DNA of 64,000 bases. It comes from JBFWUW01 sp050247075 (GTDB taxonomy: Bacteria; Planctomycetota; Planctomycetia; Pirellulales; JBFWUW01). The stretch covers positions 62,001 through 126,000 of the forward strand of contig JBFWUW010000006.1 of the NCBI GenBank assembly GCA_050247075.1. The letters are read 5' to 3'. Below are positions 26,718 to 35,611 of the stretch, piece after piece (the first letter of the stretch is position 1; every line of letters starts with the position of its first letter). The notes under the pieces were generated by a model, which ran no database searches, was not told the DNA's origin, and was given only the letters and a program-made list of their open reading frames with translations. Made by a program: the position numbers and the translations under genes.

Positions 26718-27965
26718 TCACTTCGCGGAAGAATAGACATGCACGTCGTAAGGCTTGAACTGGTCAATAAGCTTGCCATTTTTGACCTGTACGGTGCGAT
26801 CCTCGAACAGAACGGTGAGTTTGGCATCTTTCCAGGCTGACGGAAGAATTAGCTTGAACTGCCCTGCGGTGGGTGACGCGTTGATGGCCAATGCATATAG
26901 GCGGTCGCCCGATTGTCTGGTGGAGACAGTGATGGCATTGGAGCCATCGGCAGGGGCCACGGAAACCGCAGTCGCCGGGTCGGCTTCGCGGAGCACGAAT
27001 ATCTTGGATGCCTGTTCCAGTTCCTTGAAGAACGGCCTGTGTTCCTTCCAAAACTTGCCGTTCAGCTCCAGGCACCGCTGAAACTCTCGCTCACGCACCG
27101 TGGGGTCTTCGGCCTGCGACCACAGAGCCGCGGCGCTGTTGGGCTTGGTGCAGCGGTATTGGCCGTAATACAGCAGGCCCTTGGCACCGTGCAGGACCGC
27201 CTGATATGCCATGAAGCGGCTTTCGGCCACCGTGGGATAGCCCCGCTCGCCGTACTTCAAAGGATCCCACGACCAGGCTTGCAGAACCAACATGCGGGGC
27301 TTGTCGCCGTGGGCTTCCCTCAATCGTTCCAGGTAGTCCCGCATCTGGGTGATGTCTTTGTTGGGCAACCGGCCGTAGCCCTTTTCTCGTGGAATTGGGT
27401 ACAGATCGGTCATCACGATGTCCCCTAAGTCCTTCCACGACTCGAACCGGTCGGCGGCCCCCGGCCAATGGCAAACCAGAATCGGGTGATGGGGATCCTC
27501 GCGACGGACCAGGGCTTGGCCTCGGCGAGCCTGATCGACTGGCACCTGATTGAGGATTGGCTCGTCCTGAAACTCCCACATCAGCAAGCTGGGATGGTCG
27601 CGGTAGGTTCGCAACTGCTCGACAACCCGGCCTTCACCGGCATCGTCGGTAATGGCGAAACCATCCACGCCGCGATACCAGACCATTAAGCCGTTGTCGT
27701 GGGCCAAGTCCAATTCTTGTTTCCAGTCGGGGGAGTTCCAGCGGTAATACCCCATCGTATTGAACCCGGCCTCGCGCAACTCCTTCATGCCTTGGCCCGT
27801 TGGATCGTCCAATTCCTCCTGGCAGTAGTACAAGCCGATGGGAAAAAACGGTTCGCCGCGCACGAGAATGGTCTGGTCATCACGAAACGTCACCCCCTGT
27901 GGCGGATCGGCCAGACAGGGAGCCGCCGACAGCAGGAAGGCGAACAAGATGAGGAATAGTTTCAT
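26718..27965 (-). CDS. Secreted glycoside hydrolase-like protein (GH-A clan TIM barrel)
   Basis: A signal peptide (MKLFLILFAFLLSAAPCLA) is followed by FRDDQTILVRGEPFFPIGLYY, the usual entry into a clan GH-A barrel. WEFQDEP (residues 130-136) places a glutamate (E135) where the acid/base Glu of the NEP motif is expected, and GYYRWNSPD, YYGQYRC and a C-terminal beta-sandwich add to the resemblance to GH2/GH5-like glycosidases. The open frame extends to 28037, but the ATG at 27965 opens directly with the signal peptide. The nucleophile is not certain. Substrate unknown. Confidence 0.7.
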   Translation of the reverse strand: MKLFLILFAFLLSAAPCLADPPQGVTFRDDQTILVRGEPFFPIGLYYCQEELDDPTGQGMKELREAGFNTMGYYRWNSPDWKQELDLAHDNGLMVWYRGVDGFAITDDAGEGRVVEQLRTYRDHPSLLMWEFQDEPILNQVPVDQARRGQALVRREDPHHPILVCHWPGAADRFESWKDLGDIVMTDLYPIPREKGYGRLPNKDITQMRDYLERLREAHGDKPRMLVLQAWSWDPLKYGERGYPTVAESRFMAYQAVLHGAKGLLYYGQYRCTKPNSAAALWSQAEDPTVREREFQRCLELNGKFWKEHRPFFKELEQASKIFVLREADPATAVSVAPADGSNAITVSTRQSGDRLYALAINASPTAGQFKLILPSAWKDAKLTVLFEDRTVQVKNGKLIDQFKPYDVHVYSSAK

Positions 27966-28035
27966 CAAAGCGGTATAGCCGTCAGCGGAGAAGCCATCAG
28001 CAATCCGCTTTGCGCACAAGATAAGGAATCGGTTC

Positions 28036-28212
28036 ATGGAAGTATCAGCTAAAGGAATGGATCACCCGAGGGTTTTCTCTGTGGGACATAATAACTGCTA
28101 CCTCGGGGCGATGCGGGACCCGTTCCAACCTATTCACCGGCTCGGCAGCCTTCCTATCTACCGACAACTGGACCACTTTATCTCGGCAGCGGTGATCAAT
28201 GGACCCTTGTAG
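28036..28212 (+). CDS. Possible small protein of 58 residues
   Basis: ATG at 28036 follows AAGGA with eight bases between, a good Shine-Dalgarno spacing, and the frame runs 58 codons to TAG. The product (MEVSAKGMDHPRVFSVGHNN...) matches nothing I recognise, and the codon use is not clearly coding. It may be chance. Confidence 0.18.
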   Translation: MEVSAKGMDHPRVFSVGHNNCYLGAMRDPFQPIHRLGSLPIYRQLDHFISAAVINGPL

Positions 28213-28263
28213 GCTCTGCCCGCATAGGCACGCGCTGCCCAATTCTTAGGCAAGGCTCTGCCC
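28211..28263 (+). promoter_or_regulatory. Direct repeat AGGCTCTGCCC upstream of nitrate operon
   Basis: AGGCTCTGCCC occurs at 28211-28221 and again at 28253-28263, 42 bases apart start to start, i.e. four helical turns, with a partial copy (GCTGCCC) between them at 28234-28240. This spacing suits cooperative binding by a transcription factor. No known consensus is matched. Confidence 0.25.
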
Positions 28264-28454
28264 TCGGCCCGCTAGCAGCGAGAGCGGGCGGCAAGATTCA
28301 TCCGCCGCATGTCTATTGTACATAGCGAATTAAAGAGGTTTCGGGCCGGTCAGTTGGAGGCTGTGAGCGGTATCGGCGCAGTACTTGCGTCGCCCGCCTC
28401 AAGGAACGGGGTACGCAAAGCACGGATGAATCGCCGCACGAGCCCTTATTACGT

Positions 28455-30197
28455 ATGTCCATTGCCCCCGCGATTGAGCCGACGGCCGCCCAAGAGCAGC
28501 CAGAAATAGCACGGCCTCTCGATTTGTTGGGCGAACTGCTGGCCGCGCAGCAATCGACCGCGGTCGAAAAATTCTCCCGTTGGCATGGTGCCAGTACCCA
28601 TGAAACTCCCGCCGAGCCGTTGCAGGCCCGCTACTACCGCGACTTGATTCCACTCTCGCTGCCTAAGGCAGGCGAGCAATTCGCATTTGAAGTTGATCTG
28701 GATGGTTGTTCGGGCTGCAAGGCCTGTGTGGTCGCCTGCCATAATCTCAACGGACTGGAAGAGAGCGAGATGTGGCGCTCGGTCGGGCTGCTGCATGGCG
28801 GTTCCAGCGAACTGCCAGTCTTGCAGCACGTCACCACGGCCTGCCACCACTGCTTGGAGCCGGCCTGCCTGGATGGCTGTCCGGTCAATGCATATGAGAA
28901 AGATTGCGTTACGGGCATCGTGCGGCATCTCGATGACCAATGTATCGGCTGCCAGTATTGCGTGCTGAAGTGCCCCTACGATGTTCCCAAATACAGTGCT
29001 TCCAAGGGGATCGTCCGAAAGTGCGACATGTGTAGCGACCGTCTGGCGGTGGGCGAAGCCCCGGCCTGCGTGCAAGCTTGTCCTAACCAGGCGATCCGTA
29101 TTACGGTCGTCAGCAAGCATGCGGCTGCGGAAAACGCCGAAGCAAACCTCTTCTTGCCCGGCGCGCCGGAACCCGGCTATACCCTGCCGACAACCGTTTA
29201 CAAGACAGCCCGGCCGCTGCCCGGCAACATGTTGCCGGCTGATTACTACTCGGCCTCGCCGCAACACGCGCATTGGCCGCTGGTGGTAATGCTGGTGCTG
29301 ACGCAGATGTCGGTGGGGGCGTTTCTGGTCGATCAGATCGTAAGTGGCGTGTCTTTAGCCGCGGGGCTGGAAGCGGTCCCCGCTGAACGCAGCGTGCAAC
29401 TGGCGGCAGCCTTTCTATTAGGCATGTTAGGGCTGGCCGCGGCAACGCTGCACTTGGGCCGGCCCCTGCTGGCATATCGGGCCATCATCGGCTGGCGAAC
29501 CAGTTGGCTCAGCCGCGAAGTGCTGGCCTTTGGCGCATTCGCCGCGGCAGCCACGGCCTACGCGGCGATGCCCTGGCTGGAGGCCGCCGGATTGCCCATT
29601 TCGGCCACCTGGGAACGCATCGCCGGTGCTACGGTTGCGGTGACGGGGCTGGCGGGCGTGGCCTGTTCCACCATGATCTACGCCAGCACGCGCCGCGCCT
29701 TTTGGAACCCAGCGTATACCGGCATCAAATTCTTGCTGACCTGCCTGGTGCTGGGAATTCCGGTTTCGCTATTGATGCGGTTGGGAGTCGCCGTCTGGTC
29801 GGCACGACCGTCGGGCGATTGGCAATGGCCTGCGCATACGAACGAACTCGTGCAGTGCCTGCTGGCCGCGGTGGCCGCCAAGCTGATGTTGGAAGGGGCT
29901 GTCTTTAGCTGGCTGCGGGCGCGTACCTTCACTCCGCTACGGCGCACCGCGATCTTAATGAGTGGATCCTTAGGCGGCGCCACATCGGCCCGGTTTATCG
30001 TGGGTACCGTCGGCGGGCTGCTGGTACCAGCGGTGCTGCTGGCTTGGATGGCACAGCCTGAAGCGGTGCAGAGCGTGCTAGTACTGGCCGCGGCCTTGTC
30101 GGTGTTGGCCCTGAACTTTGTGGGCGAACTGTTGGAACGATACTTGTTCTTTGCCGCCGTAGTGGCTCCCAAAATGCCGGGAGCACCCACCGCATGA
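28455..30197 (+). CDS. Fused four-cluster ferredoxin and DmsC-type membrane anchor subunit of molybdoenzyme
   Basis: The N-terminal half is a DmsB/NarH-like iron-sulfur subunit with four Cys groups, beginning CSGCKACVVACH (about residue 85), then CHHCLEPACLDGCP, CIGCQYCVLKCP and CDMCSDR...CVQACP, so it should hold four [4Fe-4S] clusters. From about residue 275 eight membrane helices form a DmsC-like quinol-oxidising anchor. In DMSO reductase these are two separate proteins; here they are one polypeptide. The gene overlaps the nitrate reductase catalytic subunit by four bases (ATGA), so quinol most likely feeds electrons to nitrate reductase. No signal peptide is visible. Confidence 0.85.
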   Translation: MSIAPAIEPTAAQEQPEIARPLDLLGELLAAQQSTAVEKFSRWHGASTHETPAEPLQARYYRDLIPLSLPKAGEQFAFEVDLDGCSGCKACVVACHNLNGLEESEMWRSVGLLHGGSSELPVLQHVTTACHHCLEPACLDGCPVNAYEKDCVTGIVRHLDDQCIGCQYCVLKCPYDVPKYSASKGIVRKCDMCSDRLAVGEAPACVQACPNQAIRITVVSKHAAAENAEANLFLPGAPEPGYTLPTTVYKTARPLPGNMLPADYYSASPQHAHWPLVVMLVLTQMSVGAFLVDQIVSGVSLAAGLEAVPAERSVQLAAAFLLGMLGLAAATLHLGRPLLAYRAIIGWRTSWLSREVLAFGAFAAAATAYAAMPWLEAAGLPISATWERIAGATVAVTGLAGVACSTMIYASTRRAFWNPAYTGIKFLLTCLVLGIPVSLLMRLGVAVWSARPSGDWQWPAHTNELVQCLLAAVAAKLMLEGAVFSWLRARTFTPLRRTAILMSGSLGGATSARFIVGTVGGLLVPAVLLAWMAQPEAVQSVLVLAAALSVLALNFVGELLERYLFFAAVVAPKMPGAPTA

Positions 30198-32434
30198 GCA
30201 AGCTCGCTACCGCCATCAAGCAAGCCTGGCCTGGCTGGGACAACCTGTTGCACCAGCACCAAGGTCCGCTGACGGCCGACCTGTTGCGCAACCCCGGCGG
30301 CTTCGGCCTGGGGCAGCTTCCGGTGCGGCACACGCCAGACGCTACCACCGCCATGACGTGCGGGTATTGCTCGACCGGCTGCTCACTCACGGTCCATCTG
30401 AAACAAGGCGAGGCGATTGGCCTGTCTCCCACTACCGAATATCCGGTGAACCTGGGCATGGCCTGTCCCAAAGGCTGGGAGGCTCTCCGTGTCCTCTCAT
30501 CCGCCGATCGGGCCGTCACGCCCCTGTTGCGGGACGACGCCGGCCGCCAGCGTCCGATTGATTGGCCAACCGCGCTGGCCACGTTTTGCCAGCGGATGAA
30601 AGGGATTCAGGAGCGGCATGGCAACGATTCCGTCGCGTTCCTCAGCACGGGCCAGATCGCCACCGAGGAAATGGCCTTCCTAGGTGCCTTGGCCAAATTT
30701 GGCATGGGGATGGTGCATGGCGATGGCAACACGCGGCAATGCATGGCAACGGCCGTGGTGGCCTACAAGCAGGCTTTCGGTTTCGATGCCCCGCCCTACA
30801 CCTACGACGACTTCGAACAGAGCGACGTCATCGTGTTGGTTGGCTCGAACTTGTGTATTGCCCACCCCATCATGTGGCAACGGGTCTGCCGCAACCCGCA
30901 CTCGCCCGAGATTATTGTCGTCGATCCACGTAAGACCGAGACGGCAATGGCCGCCACACGGCATGTGTCGCTGGCTCCCAAGTCCGACCTGGCGCTATTC
31001 TACGGACTTGCGCACATTCTGATTCGCGAAGGCTGGATCGACGAAGAGTTTATCGCGGCCCACACCAGCGGCTTTGACGAATTCCGCCAACATGTCGCCG
31101 AGTTCACTCCGCAGCGAGTAGCAACGGCCACGGGTCTGGCCGAGAGCGAACTGCTCCGCATGGCCCGCTCCATCCATCAGGGTGAGCGAGTTTCGTTCTG
31201 GTGGACGATGGGCGTGAATCAGAGTTACGAAGGAGTCCGCACCGCGCAAAGCCTGATCAACCTGGCGTTGATGACCGGCAACATTGGCCGGCCCGGAACG
31301 GGTGCTAATTCCATCACCGGCCAATGCAACGCGATGGGCTCGCGGTTGTTCAGCAATACCACCGGCTTGCTGGGGGGCCGCGACTTCCAAAACGCGGAGC
31401 ATCGCCAGCATGTGGCGGGCATTCTGAACTTCGACCCGCGCTCAATTCCCGATCGGTCGAGTTGGGCCTATGACCAGATCATCGAAGGGATTCTTCAAGA
31501 GAAGATCAAGGGGTTGTGGGTGATTGCCACCAACCCGTCCCATTCGTGGATCAACCAGCACATGTTGCGCGATGTGCTGTCTCGGCTCGATTTCTTGGTA
31601 GTGCAAGACATGTACCACACCACCGAGACGTCCCGCCAGGCGCATCTGGTATTGCCCGCCGCTGGATGGGGTGAAAAGGACGGCACGCTGATCAACTCGG
31701 AACGCCGCATCGGCACGATCAAAAAAGTAGCCCGCGCGCCGGGCCAGGCGCTGGCCGATTTTTCCATCTTCCGGCTGATCGCCAATGCCTGGGGCTGTGG
31801 AAAGATGTTCCAGCGTTGGACCGACCCGGCCGCCGTGTTTCAAATTCTCAAGGAACTCTCTCGCGGTCAACCGTGCGATATCAGCGGAATTGCTGACTAC
31901 GCCATGCTCGATGAGCACGGCGGTATTCAGTGGCCGCATCCCGAAAATGCCCCGCTCCCACAGTCCGAAAGGCGACTGTTCGCCGATGGCAAGTTTTACC
32001 ACGCGGACGGCAAGGCCCGGTTCATCTTCGACCAGCCGGCACCATTGCCAGAACCGGTCAATGAGAGTTTTCCCTTCATGCTGCTTACGGGCCGGGGAAC
32101 GGCCTCGCAGTGGCATACGCAAACCCGCACATCCAAGTCGGCCGTGCTACGGCGGCTCTATCCGGCGGAAATCTACCTGGAAATCAATCCCAACGATGCG
32201 CGGCGTTTGGGGATCAAGCCCGACCAGCGGGTGGTGGTGGAATCTCAACGAGGTTCCCTGGTGGCTAAGGCCTTTGTGACCTATACGGTGCGGCCGGGCC
32301 AAGTCTTTCTGCCAATGCATTACGAAGCGACCAACCGCCTGACCTTGGCCCATTTTGATCCTCACTCGCGCCAGCCCTCGTACAAGAATTGCGCGGTACG
32401 CGTACGCGCGGCCGCGGTAGAAGACCAACCTTAA
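30194..32434 (+). CDS. nasA: Assimilatory-type nitrate reductase catalytic subunit (molybdopterin)
   Basis: The 746-residue protein belongs to the bis-MGD oxidoreductase family. Residues around 54-92 contain MTCGYCSTGCSLTV and MACPKGW for an N-terminal [4Fe-4S] cluster, and downstream blocks FLSTGQIATEEM, GDGNTRQCMATAV, GSNLCIAHPIMW, and IDEEFI...HTSGFDEF follow NarB/NasA proteins. There is no twin-arginine leader, so it acts in the cytoplasm, and the MoCo assembly should follow the usual pathway. It reduces nitrate to nitrite. The symbol is chosen from homology to NasA/NarB; the redox partner is the fused subunit immediately upstream. Confidence 0.85.
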   Translation: MSKLATAIKQAWPGWDNLLHQHQGPLTADLLRNPGGFGLGQLPVRHTPDATTAMTCGYCSTGCSLTVHLKQGEAIGLSPTTEYPVNLGMACPKGWEALRVLSSADRAVTPLLRDDAGRQRPIDWPTALATFCQRMKGIQERHGNDSVAFLSTGQIATEEMAFLGALAKFGMGMVHGDGNTRQCMATAVVAYKQAFGFDAPPYTYDDFEQSDVIVLVGSNLCIAHPIMWQRVCRNPHSPEIIVVDPRKTETAMAATRHVSLAPKSDLALFYGLAHILIREGWIDEEFIAAHTSGFDEFRQHVAEFTPQRVATATGLAESELLRMARSIHQGERVSFWWTMGVNQSYEGVRTAQSLINLALMTGNIGRPGTGANSITGQCNAMGSRLFSNTTGLLGGRDFQNAEHRQHVAGILNFDPRSIPDRSSWAYDQIIEGILQEKIKGLWVIATNPSHSWINQHMLRDVLSRLDFLVVQDMYHTTETSRQAHLVLPAAGWGEKDGTLINSERRIGTIKKVARAPGQALADFSIFRLIANAWGCGKMFQRWTDPAAVFQILKELSRGQPCDISGIADYAMLDEHGGIQWPHPENAPLPQSERRLFADGKFYHADGKARFIFDQPAPLPEPVNESFPFMLLTGRGTASQWHTQTRTSKSAVLRRLYPAEIYLEINPNDARRLGIKPDQRVVVESQRGSLVAKAFVTYTVRPGQVFLPMHYEATNRLTLAHFDPHSRQPSYKNCAVRVRAAAVEDQP

Positions 32435-32503
32435 GCGACGGACGAGTCGCGCAGCGCGGAGCACGCGACGTTCGCCGGCCTAACTCGAGAACACGACAGA
32501 ACC

Positions 32504-35500
32504 ATGATCGCCAGCAACCACCACAAGAAAACCATCGTCGTCATCGGCAACGGCATGGTGGGGCACCGCTTCTGCGAGAAGCTGGTCGAATTCGATACCG
32601 CGGGCGAATACCAAATCGTCACGTTCTGCGAGGAGCCGCGGGCGGCCTACGACCGGGTTGGATTGACTTCGTTCTTTGCCCATCGCGATGCTGAAAAGCT
32701 GATGCTGGCCCGGCTCGACTGGTACCGCGAACAAGGAATTGACCTGCATATCGGCGACCGGGCCGCCAACATCGACCGCAAGAAAAAGATCGTCCATTCC
32801 GAACGTGGCGTGGTGGTCCCCTATGACCATGTGGTGTTGGCCACCGGTTCGTTCCCCTTCGTGCCGCCGGTGCCGGGCATTAAAAATCGCGGCGTCTTCG
32901 TATACCGCACGATTGAGGACTTGGAACATATCATCGCCTATTCCCGTAACGCCAGACGGGCCGCGGTCATTGGCGGCGGACTGCTGGGGCTGGAAGCGGC
33001 CAAGGCTGCCTACGACTTGGGGATGGAAACCCATGTCGTGGAGTTCGCGCCCCGGCTCATGCCGCGGCAGATCGACGACGCCGGTTCGCGAATCCTGGTG
33101 CAGAAGATCGAAAACCTGGGGGTCAAGGTCCATCTCAACAAGGGGACCAAACAAGTTCTTGGCGATAGCGAAGTAACCGGATTGTTGTTCAATGATGATC
33201 AACAGCTTGACGTGGAAATGGTCATCGTTTCGGCGGGCATTCGCCCCCGTGATGATTTGGCCAAACAGTGCGGTTTGACCCTGGGCGAACGTGGCGGCGT
33301 GGCGGTCAATGATCGGCTACAAACCTCCGATCCCGATATTTTCGCCATTGGCGAGGTCGCGCTGCACAGCGGCATGATCTACGGGCTGGTCGCGCCGGGC
33401 TACACCATGGCCGAAACAGTGGCCGCCAATCTGGCGGGCCAAGACTGCGCGTTTCTAGGGGCCGATATGTCCACCAAGCTCAAGTTGATGGGCATCGACG
33501 TGGCCAGCTTTGGCGACTACGAGGCCAAGCCGGAAAAAGCCCGCCCCCTCTGCTTTGAAGATCCGTTTAGCGGCGTCTACAAAAAACTGCTCTTCAGCCA
33601 CGACGGCCAGCGGTTGCTGGGGGGTGTGTTGGTGGGAGATGCCTCCGAATACTCCAATCTTCTCTTGCTCTCGAAAAGTGAAGATGTCCTTCCCTGCCCG
33701 CCCGGCGAATTAATCGTGGGGTCGAAGGATGGCCCGGCGGTCGTTCCTAAGCTGTCAGCAGAGACGCAAGTCTGCTCTTGCAACAACGTCAGCCACGGCG
33801 ATATCTGCCAGGCCATCGAAGAACAAGGGATGACTACGCTGGGCCAGGTCAAGCAATGCACGCGGGCCGGCACCGGCTGCGGCGGCTGTTTGCCGCTTGT
33901 CACCAGTATTCTCAACGCCCAGTTGGCGGCGGCCGGCAAGCAGGTCAACAACCACCTGTGCGAGCACTTCGCCCACTCGCGACAAGAGCTGTTTCAGATT
34001 GTGCAGGTCAAGGAGATCAAGACGTTTGAGGAACTCATCGCCGCGCACGGCACGGGGCAAGGCTGCGAGACCTGCAAGCCGGCCGTCGCCTCTATTCTGG
34101 CCAGCTTGTGGAATGAAAACATCCTCGACCGTCCGCATCAATCGCTGCAAGACACCAACGATCGCTTCTTGGCCAACATGCAGCGCGGCGGCCTCTATTC
34201 GGTCGTGCCGCGCGTACCCGGCGGAGAGATCACACCCAATCAGCTCATCGCCCTGGGGCAGATCGCCAGCAAGTACGGACTGTACACCAAAATCACCGGT
34301 GGGCAGCGCGTCGATCTGTTCGGTGCTCAGGTGCAGCAGCTTCCCGATATTTGGGAAGAGGTCGTGGCCGCGGGTATGGAGAGCGGCCACGCCTATGGCA
34401 AGGCGCTGCGGACGGTCAAAAGCTGCGTTGGCTCCACCTGGTGCCGTTACGGAGTTCAAGACTCGGTGGGTTTTGCTATTCAGGTCGAGCGGCGTTACCG
34501 GGGCGTTCGCGCGCCTCATAAGATTAAGGGAGGCGTCAGCGGCTGCATTCGCGAGTGTGCCGAGGCTCAGTCTAAGGACTTTGGCCTGATTGCCACGGAG
34601 AAAGGCTACAACCTGTACGTCTGCGGCAATGGCGGCTCCAAGCCGCGGCACGCCGACCTGCTGGCGGCCGACCTGGACGAAGCGACCGCCATCAAGTATC
34701 TCGACCGCTTTTTGATCTTCTACATCCAAACGGCCGACCGCCTCACCCGCACCAGCGTTTGGCTGGAAAACATGGAAGGGGGAATCGAGCATTTGCGCGA
34801 TGTGATTATCCGCGACAAATTGGGCATCGCGGACGAACTTGAACGGCGCATGCAGCACCTGGTCGATACCTACAAATGCGAATGGACGGAGGTCATCAAC
34901 GATCCGGCGCGAAGGAAGCAGTTTCAACAGTTCGTCAACAGCGAGGATACCCAGGCCGGCATCGAAATCATTACCGAGCGCGGCCAGAACCGGCCCGCCG
35001 ACTGGCCCAAGGATGGCACTCCCGCCGGCTTGCAGCCGGAACAGGCGTTGGTGCAGCTTGCGCCGTTGGCGGAACAGCCGCGACCGAGCGGCAAGCCCAA
35101 GCCGCGTGAAGACGCGAAACCGCAGTGGGTGCCGGTCGGCAAGGCCAAGGACTTTCCGCAAGAAGGGGGCGCGGCGGTCAAGTACGGAAAAACGCAGATC
35201 GCCGTGTTCCATTTCACCAGCCGGGGCGAATGGTACGCCAGCCAGAATATGTGCCCGCACAAGAGGGCCTTCGTCCTGTCGAGAGGCATCATCGGCAGCC
35301 AGGGGGAGACGCCCAAGGTCGCCTGTCCGTTGCACAAAAAAACATTCTCGCTGGAGAGCGGCGAGTGCCTGTCCGGCGACGAACTGTCCGTCAAGGTCTT
35401 TCCGGTCAAAGTCATCGACGAACAGGTCTTGGTGCAGTTGCCGCCGGTCGATCAACTCGATGCCCTGTTGGCGACGGAACTGCATTGCATAACTTCGTGC

Positions 35501-35563
35501 CAAACGCCGGCAGCATCCGGCAAGGCCAACCAACTGGCCCTGGCCGGCGCGGCCGGTGCCTAG
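32504..35563 (+). CDS. nirB: Assimilatory nitrite reductase, NirB-NirD fusion
   Basis: This 1019-residue enzyme has, in order: an FAD/NAD(P)H pyridine-nucleotide disulfide oxidoreductase domain (about 1-400), a BFD-like [2Fe-2S] region beginning CSCNNVSHGDIC (near 421) and CGGC, a sulfite/nitrite reductase core with SCVGSTWCRYG (about 640) and GCIRECAEAQ (about 679) that carry siroheme and a [4Fe-4S] cluster, and a C-terminal Rieske-like NirD domain with CPHKRA (about 916) and CPLHKK (about 940). In enteric bacteria NirB and NirD are separate; here the small subunit is fused. It reduces nitrite to ammonium with NAD(P)H. The gene follows nasA with a 69-base gap in the same operon. Confidence 0.92.
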   Translation: MIASNHHKKTIVVIGNGMVGHRFCEKLVEFDTAGEYQIVTFCEEPRAAYDRVGLTSFFAHRDAEKLMLARLDWYREQGIDLHIGDRAANIDRKKKIVHSERGVVVPYDHVVLATGSFPFVPPVPGIKNRGVFVYRTIEDLEHIIAYSRNARRAAVIGGGLLGLEAAKAAYDLGMETHVVEFAPRLMPRQIDDAGSRILVQKIENLGVKVHLNKGTKQVLGDSEVTGLLFNDDQQLDVEMVIVSAGIRPRDDLAKQCGLTLGERGGVAVNDRLQTSDPDIFAIGEVALHSGMIYGLVAPGYTMAETVAANLAGQDCAFLGADMSTKLKLMGIDVASFGDYEAKPEKARPLCFEDPFSGVYKKLLFSHDGQRLLGGVLVGDASEYSNLLLLSKSEDVLPCPPGELIVGSKDGPAVVPKLSAETQVCSCNNVSHGDICQAIEEQGMTTLGQVKQCTRAGTGCGGCLPLVTSILNAQLAAAGKQVNNHLCEHFAHSRQELFQIVQVKEIKTFEELIAAHGTGQGCETCKPAVASILASLWNENILDRPHQSLQDTNDRFLANMQRGGLYSVVPRVPGGEITPNQLIALGQIASKYGLYTKITGGQRVDLFGAQVQQLPDIWEEVVAAGMESGHAYGKALRTVKSCVGSTWCRYGVQDSVGFAIQVERRYRGVRAPHKIKGGVSGCIRECAEAQSKDFGLIATEKGYNLYVCGNGGSKPRHADLLAADLDEATAIKYLDRFLIFYIQTADRLTRTSVWLENMEGGIEHLRDVIIRDKLGIADELERRMQHLVDTYKCEWTEVINDPARRKQFQQFVNSEDTQAGIEIITERGQNRPADWPKDGTPAGLQPEQALVQLAPLAEQPRPSGKPKPREDAKPQWVPVGKAKDFPQEGGAAVKYGKTQIAVFHFTSRGEWYASQNMCPHKRAFVLSRGIIGSQGETPKVACPLHKKTFSLESGECLSGDELSVKVFPVKVIDEQVLVQLPPVDQLDALLATELHCITSCQTPAASGKANQLALAGAAGA

Positions 35564-35568
35564 CACGG

Positions 35569-35611
35569 AACTCTCCTACCTCCTATCTCCTCCTACCTCC
35601 AACCTTCCCAT
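35569..35611 (+). repeat. G-free CT-rich leader before the NarK gene
   Basis: From 35569 to 35611 there is no G on the plus strand. The tract contains copies of TCCTACC (35574-35580, 35591-35597) and a variant TCCTATC (35581-35587). It ends at the ATG of narK, so that gene has no Shine-Dalgarno of its own. The reverse strand is a purine tract rich in GGAGG. Confidence 0.6.

Larger units (their letters stand above)
27966..28454. other. Divergent promoter region upstream of the nitrate assimilation operon
   Basis: These 489 bases separate the minus-strand glycosidase-like gene from the operon at 28455. The region holds a doubtful 58-codon ORF (28036-28212), an 11-base direct repeat, and a small hairpin (GCCCGCT at 28267-28273, AGCGGGC at 28283-28289). 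A regulator of nitrate genes is likely to act here. I see no clear sigma-54 (-24/-12) promoter. Confidence 0.4.

Noticed and set aside
28213..28454. A sigma-54 type promoter before the nitrate operon
   Set aside because: I looked for GG-N10-GC; the nearest candidates have spacings of 8 and 9 bases, so they do not fit.
33755..35566. A 603-codon open frame on the minus strand in the nitrite reductase gene
   Set aside because: Antisense shadow of the well-supported NirB-NirD frame; no recognisable domain.
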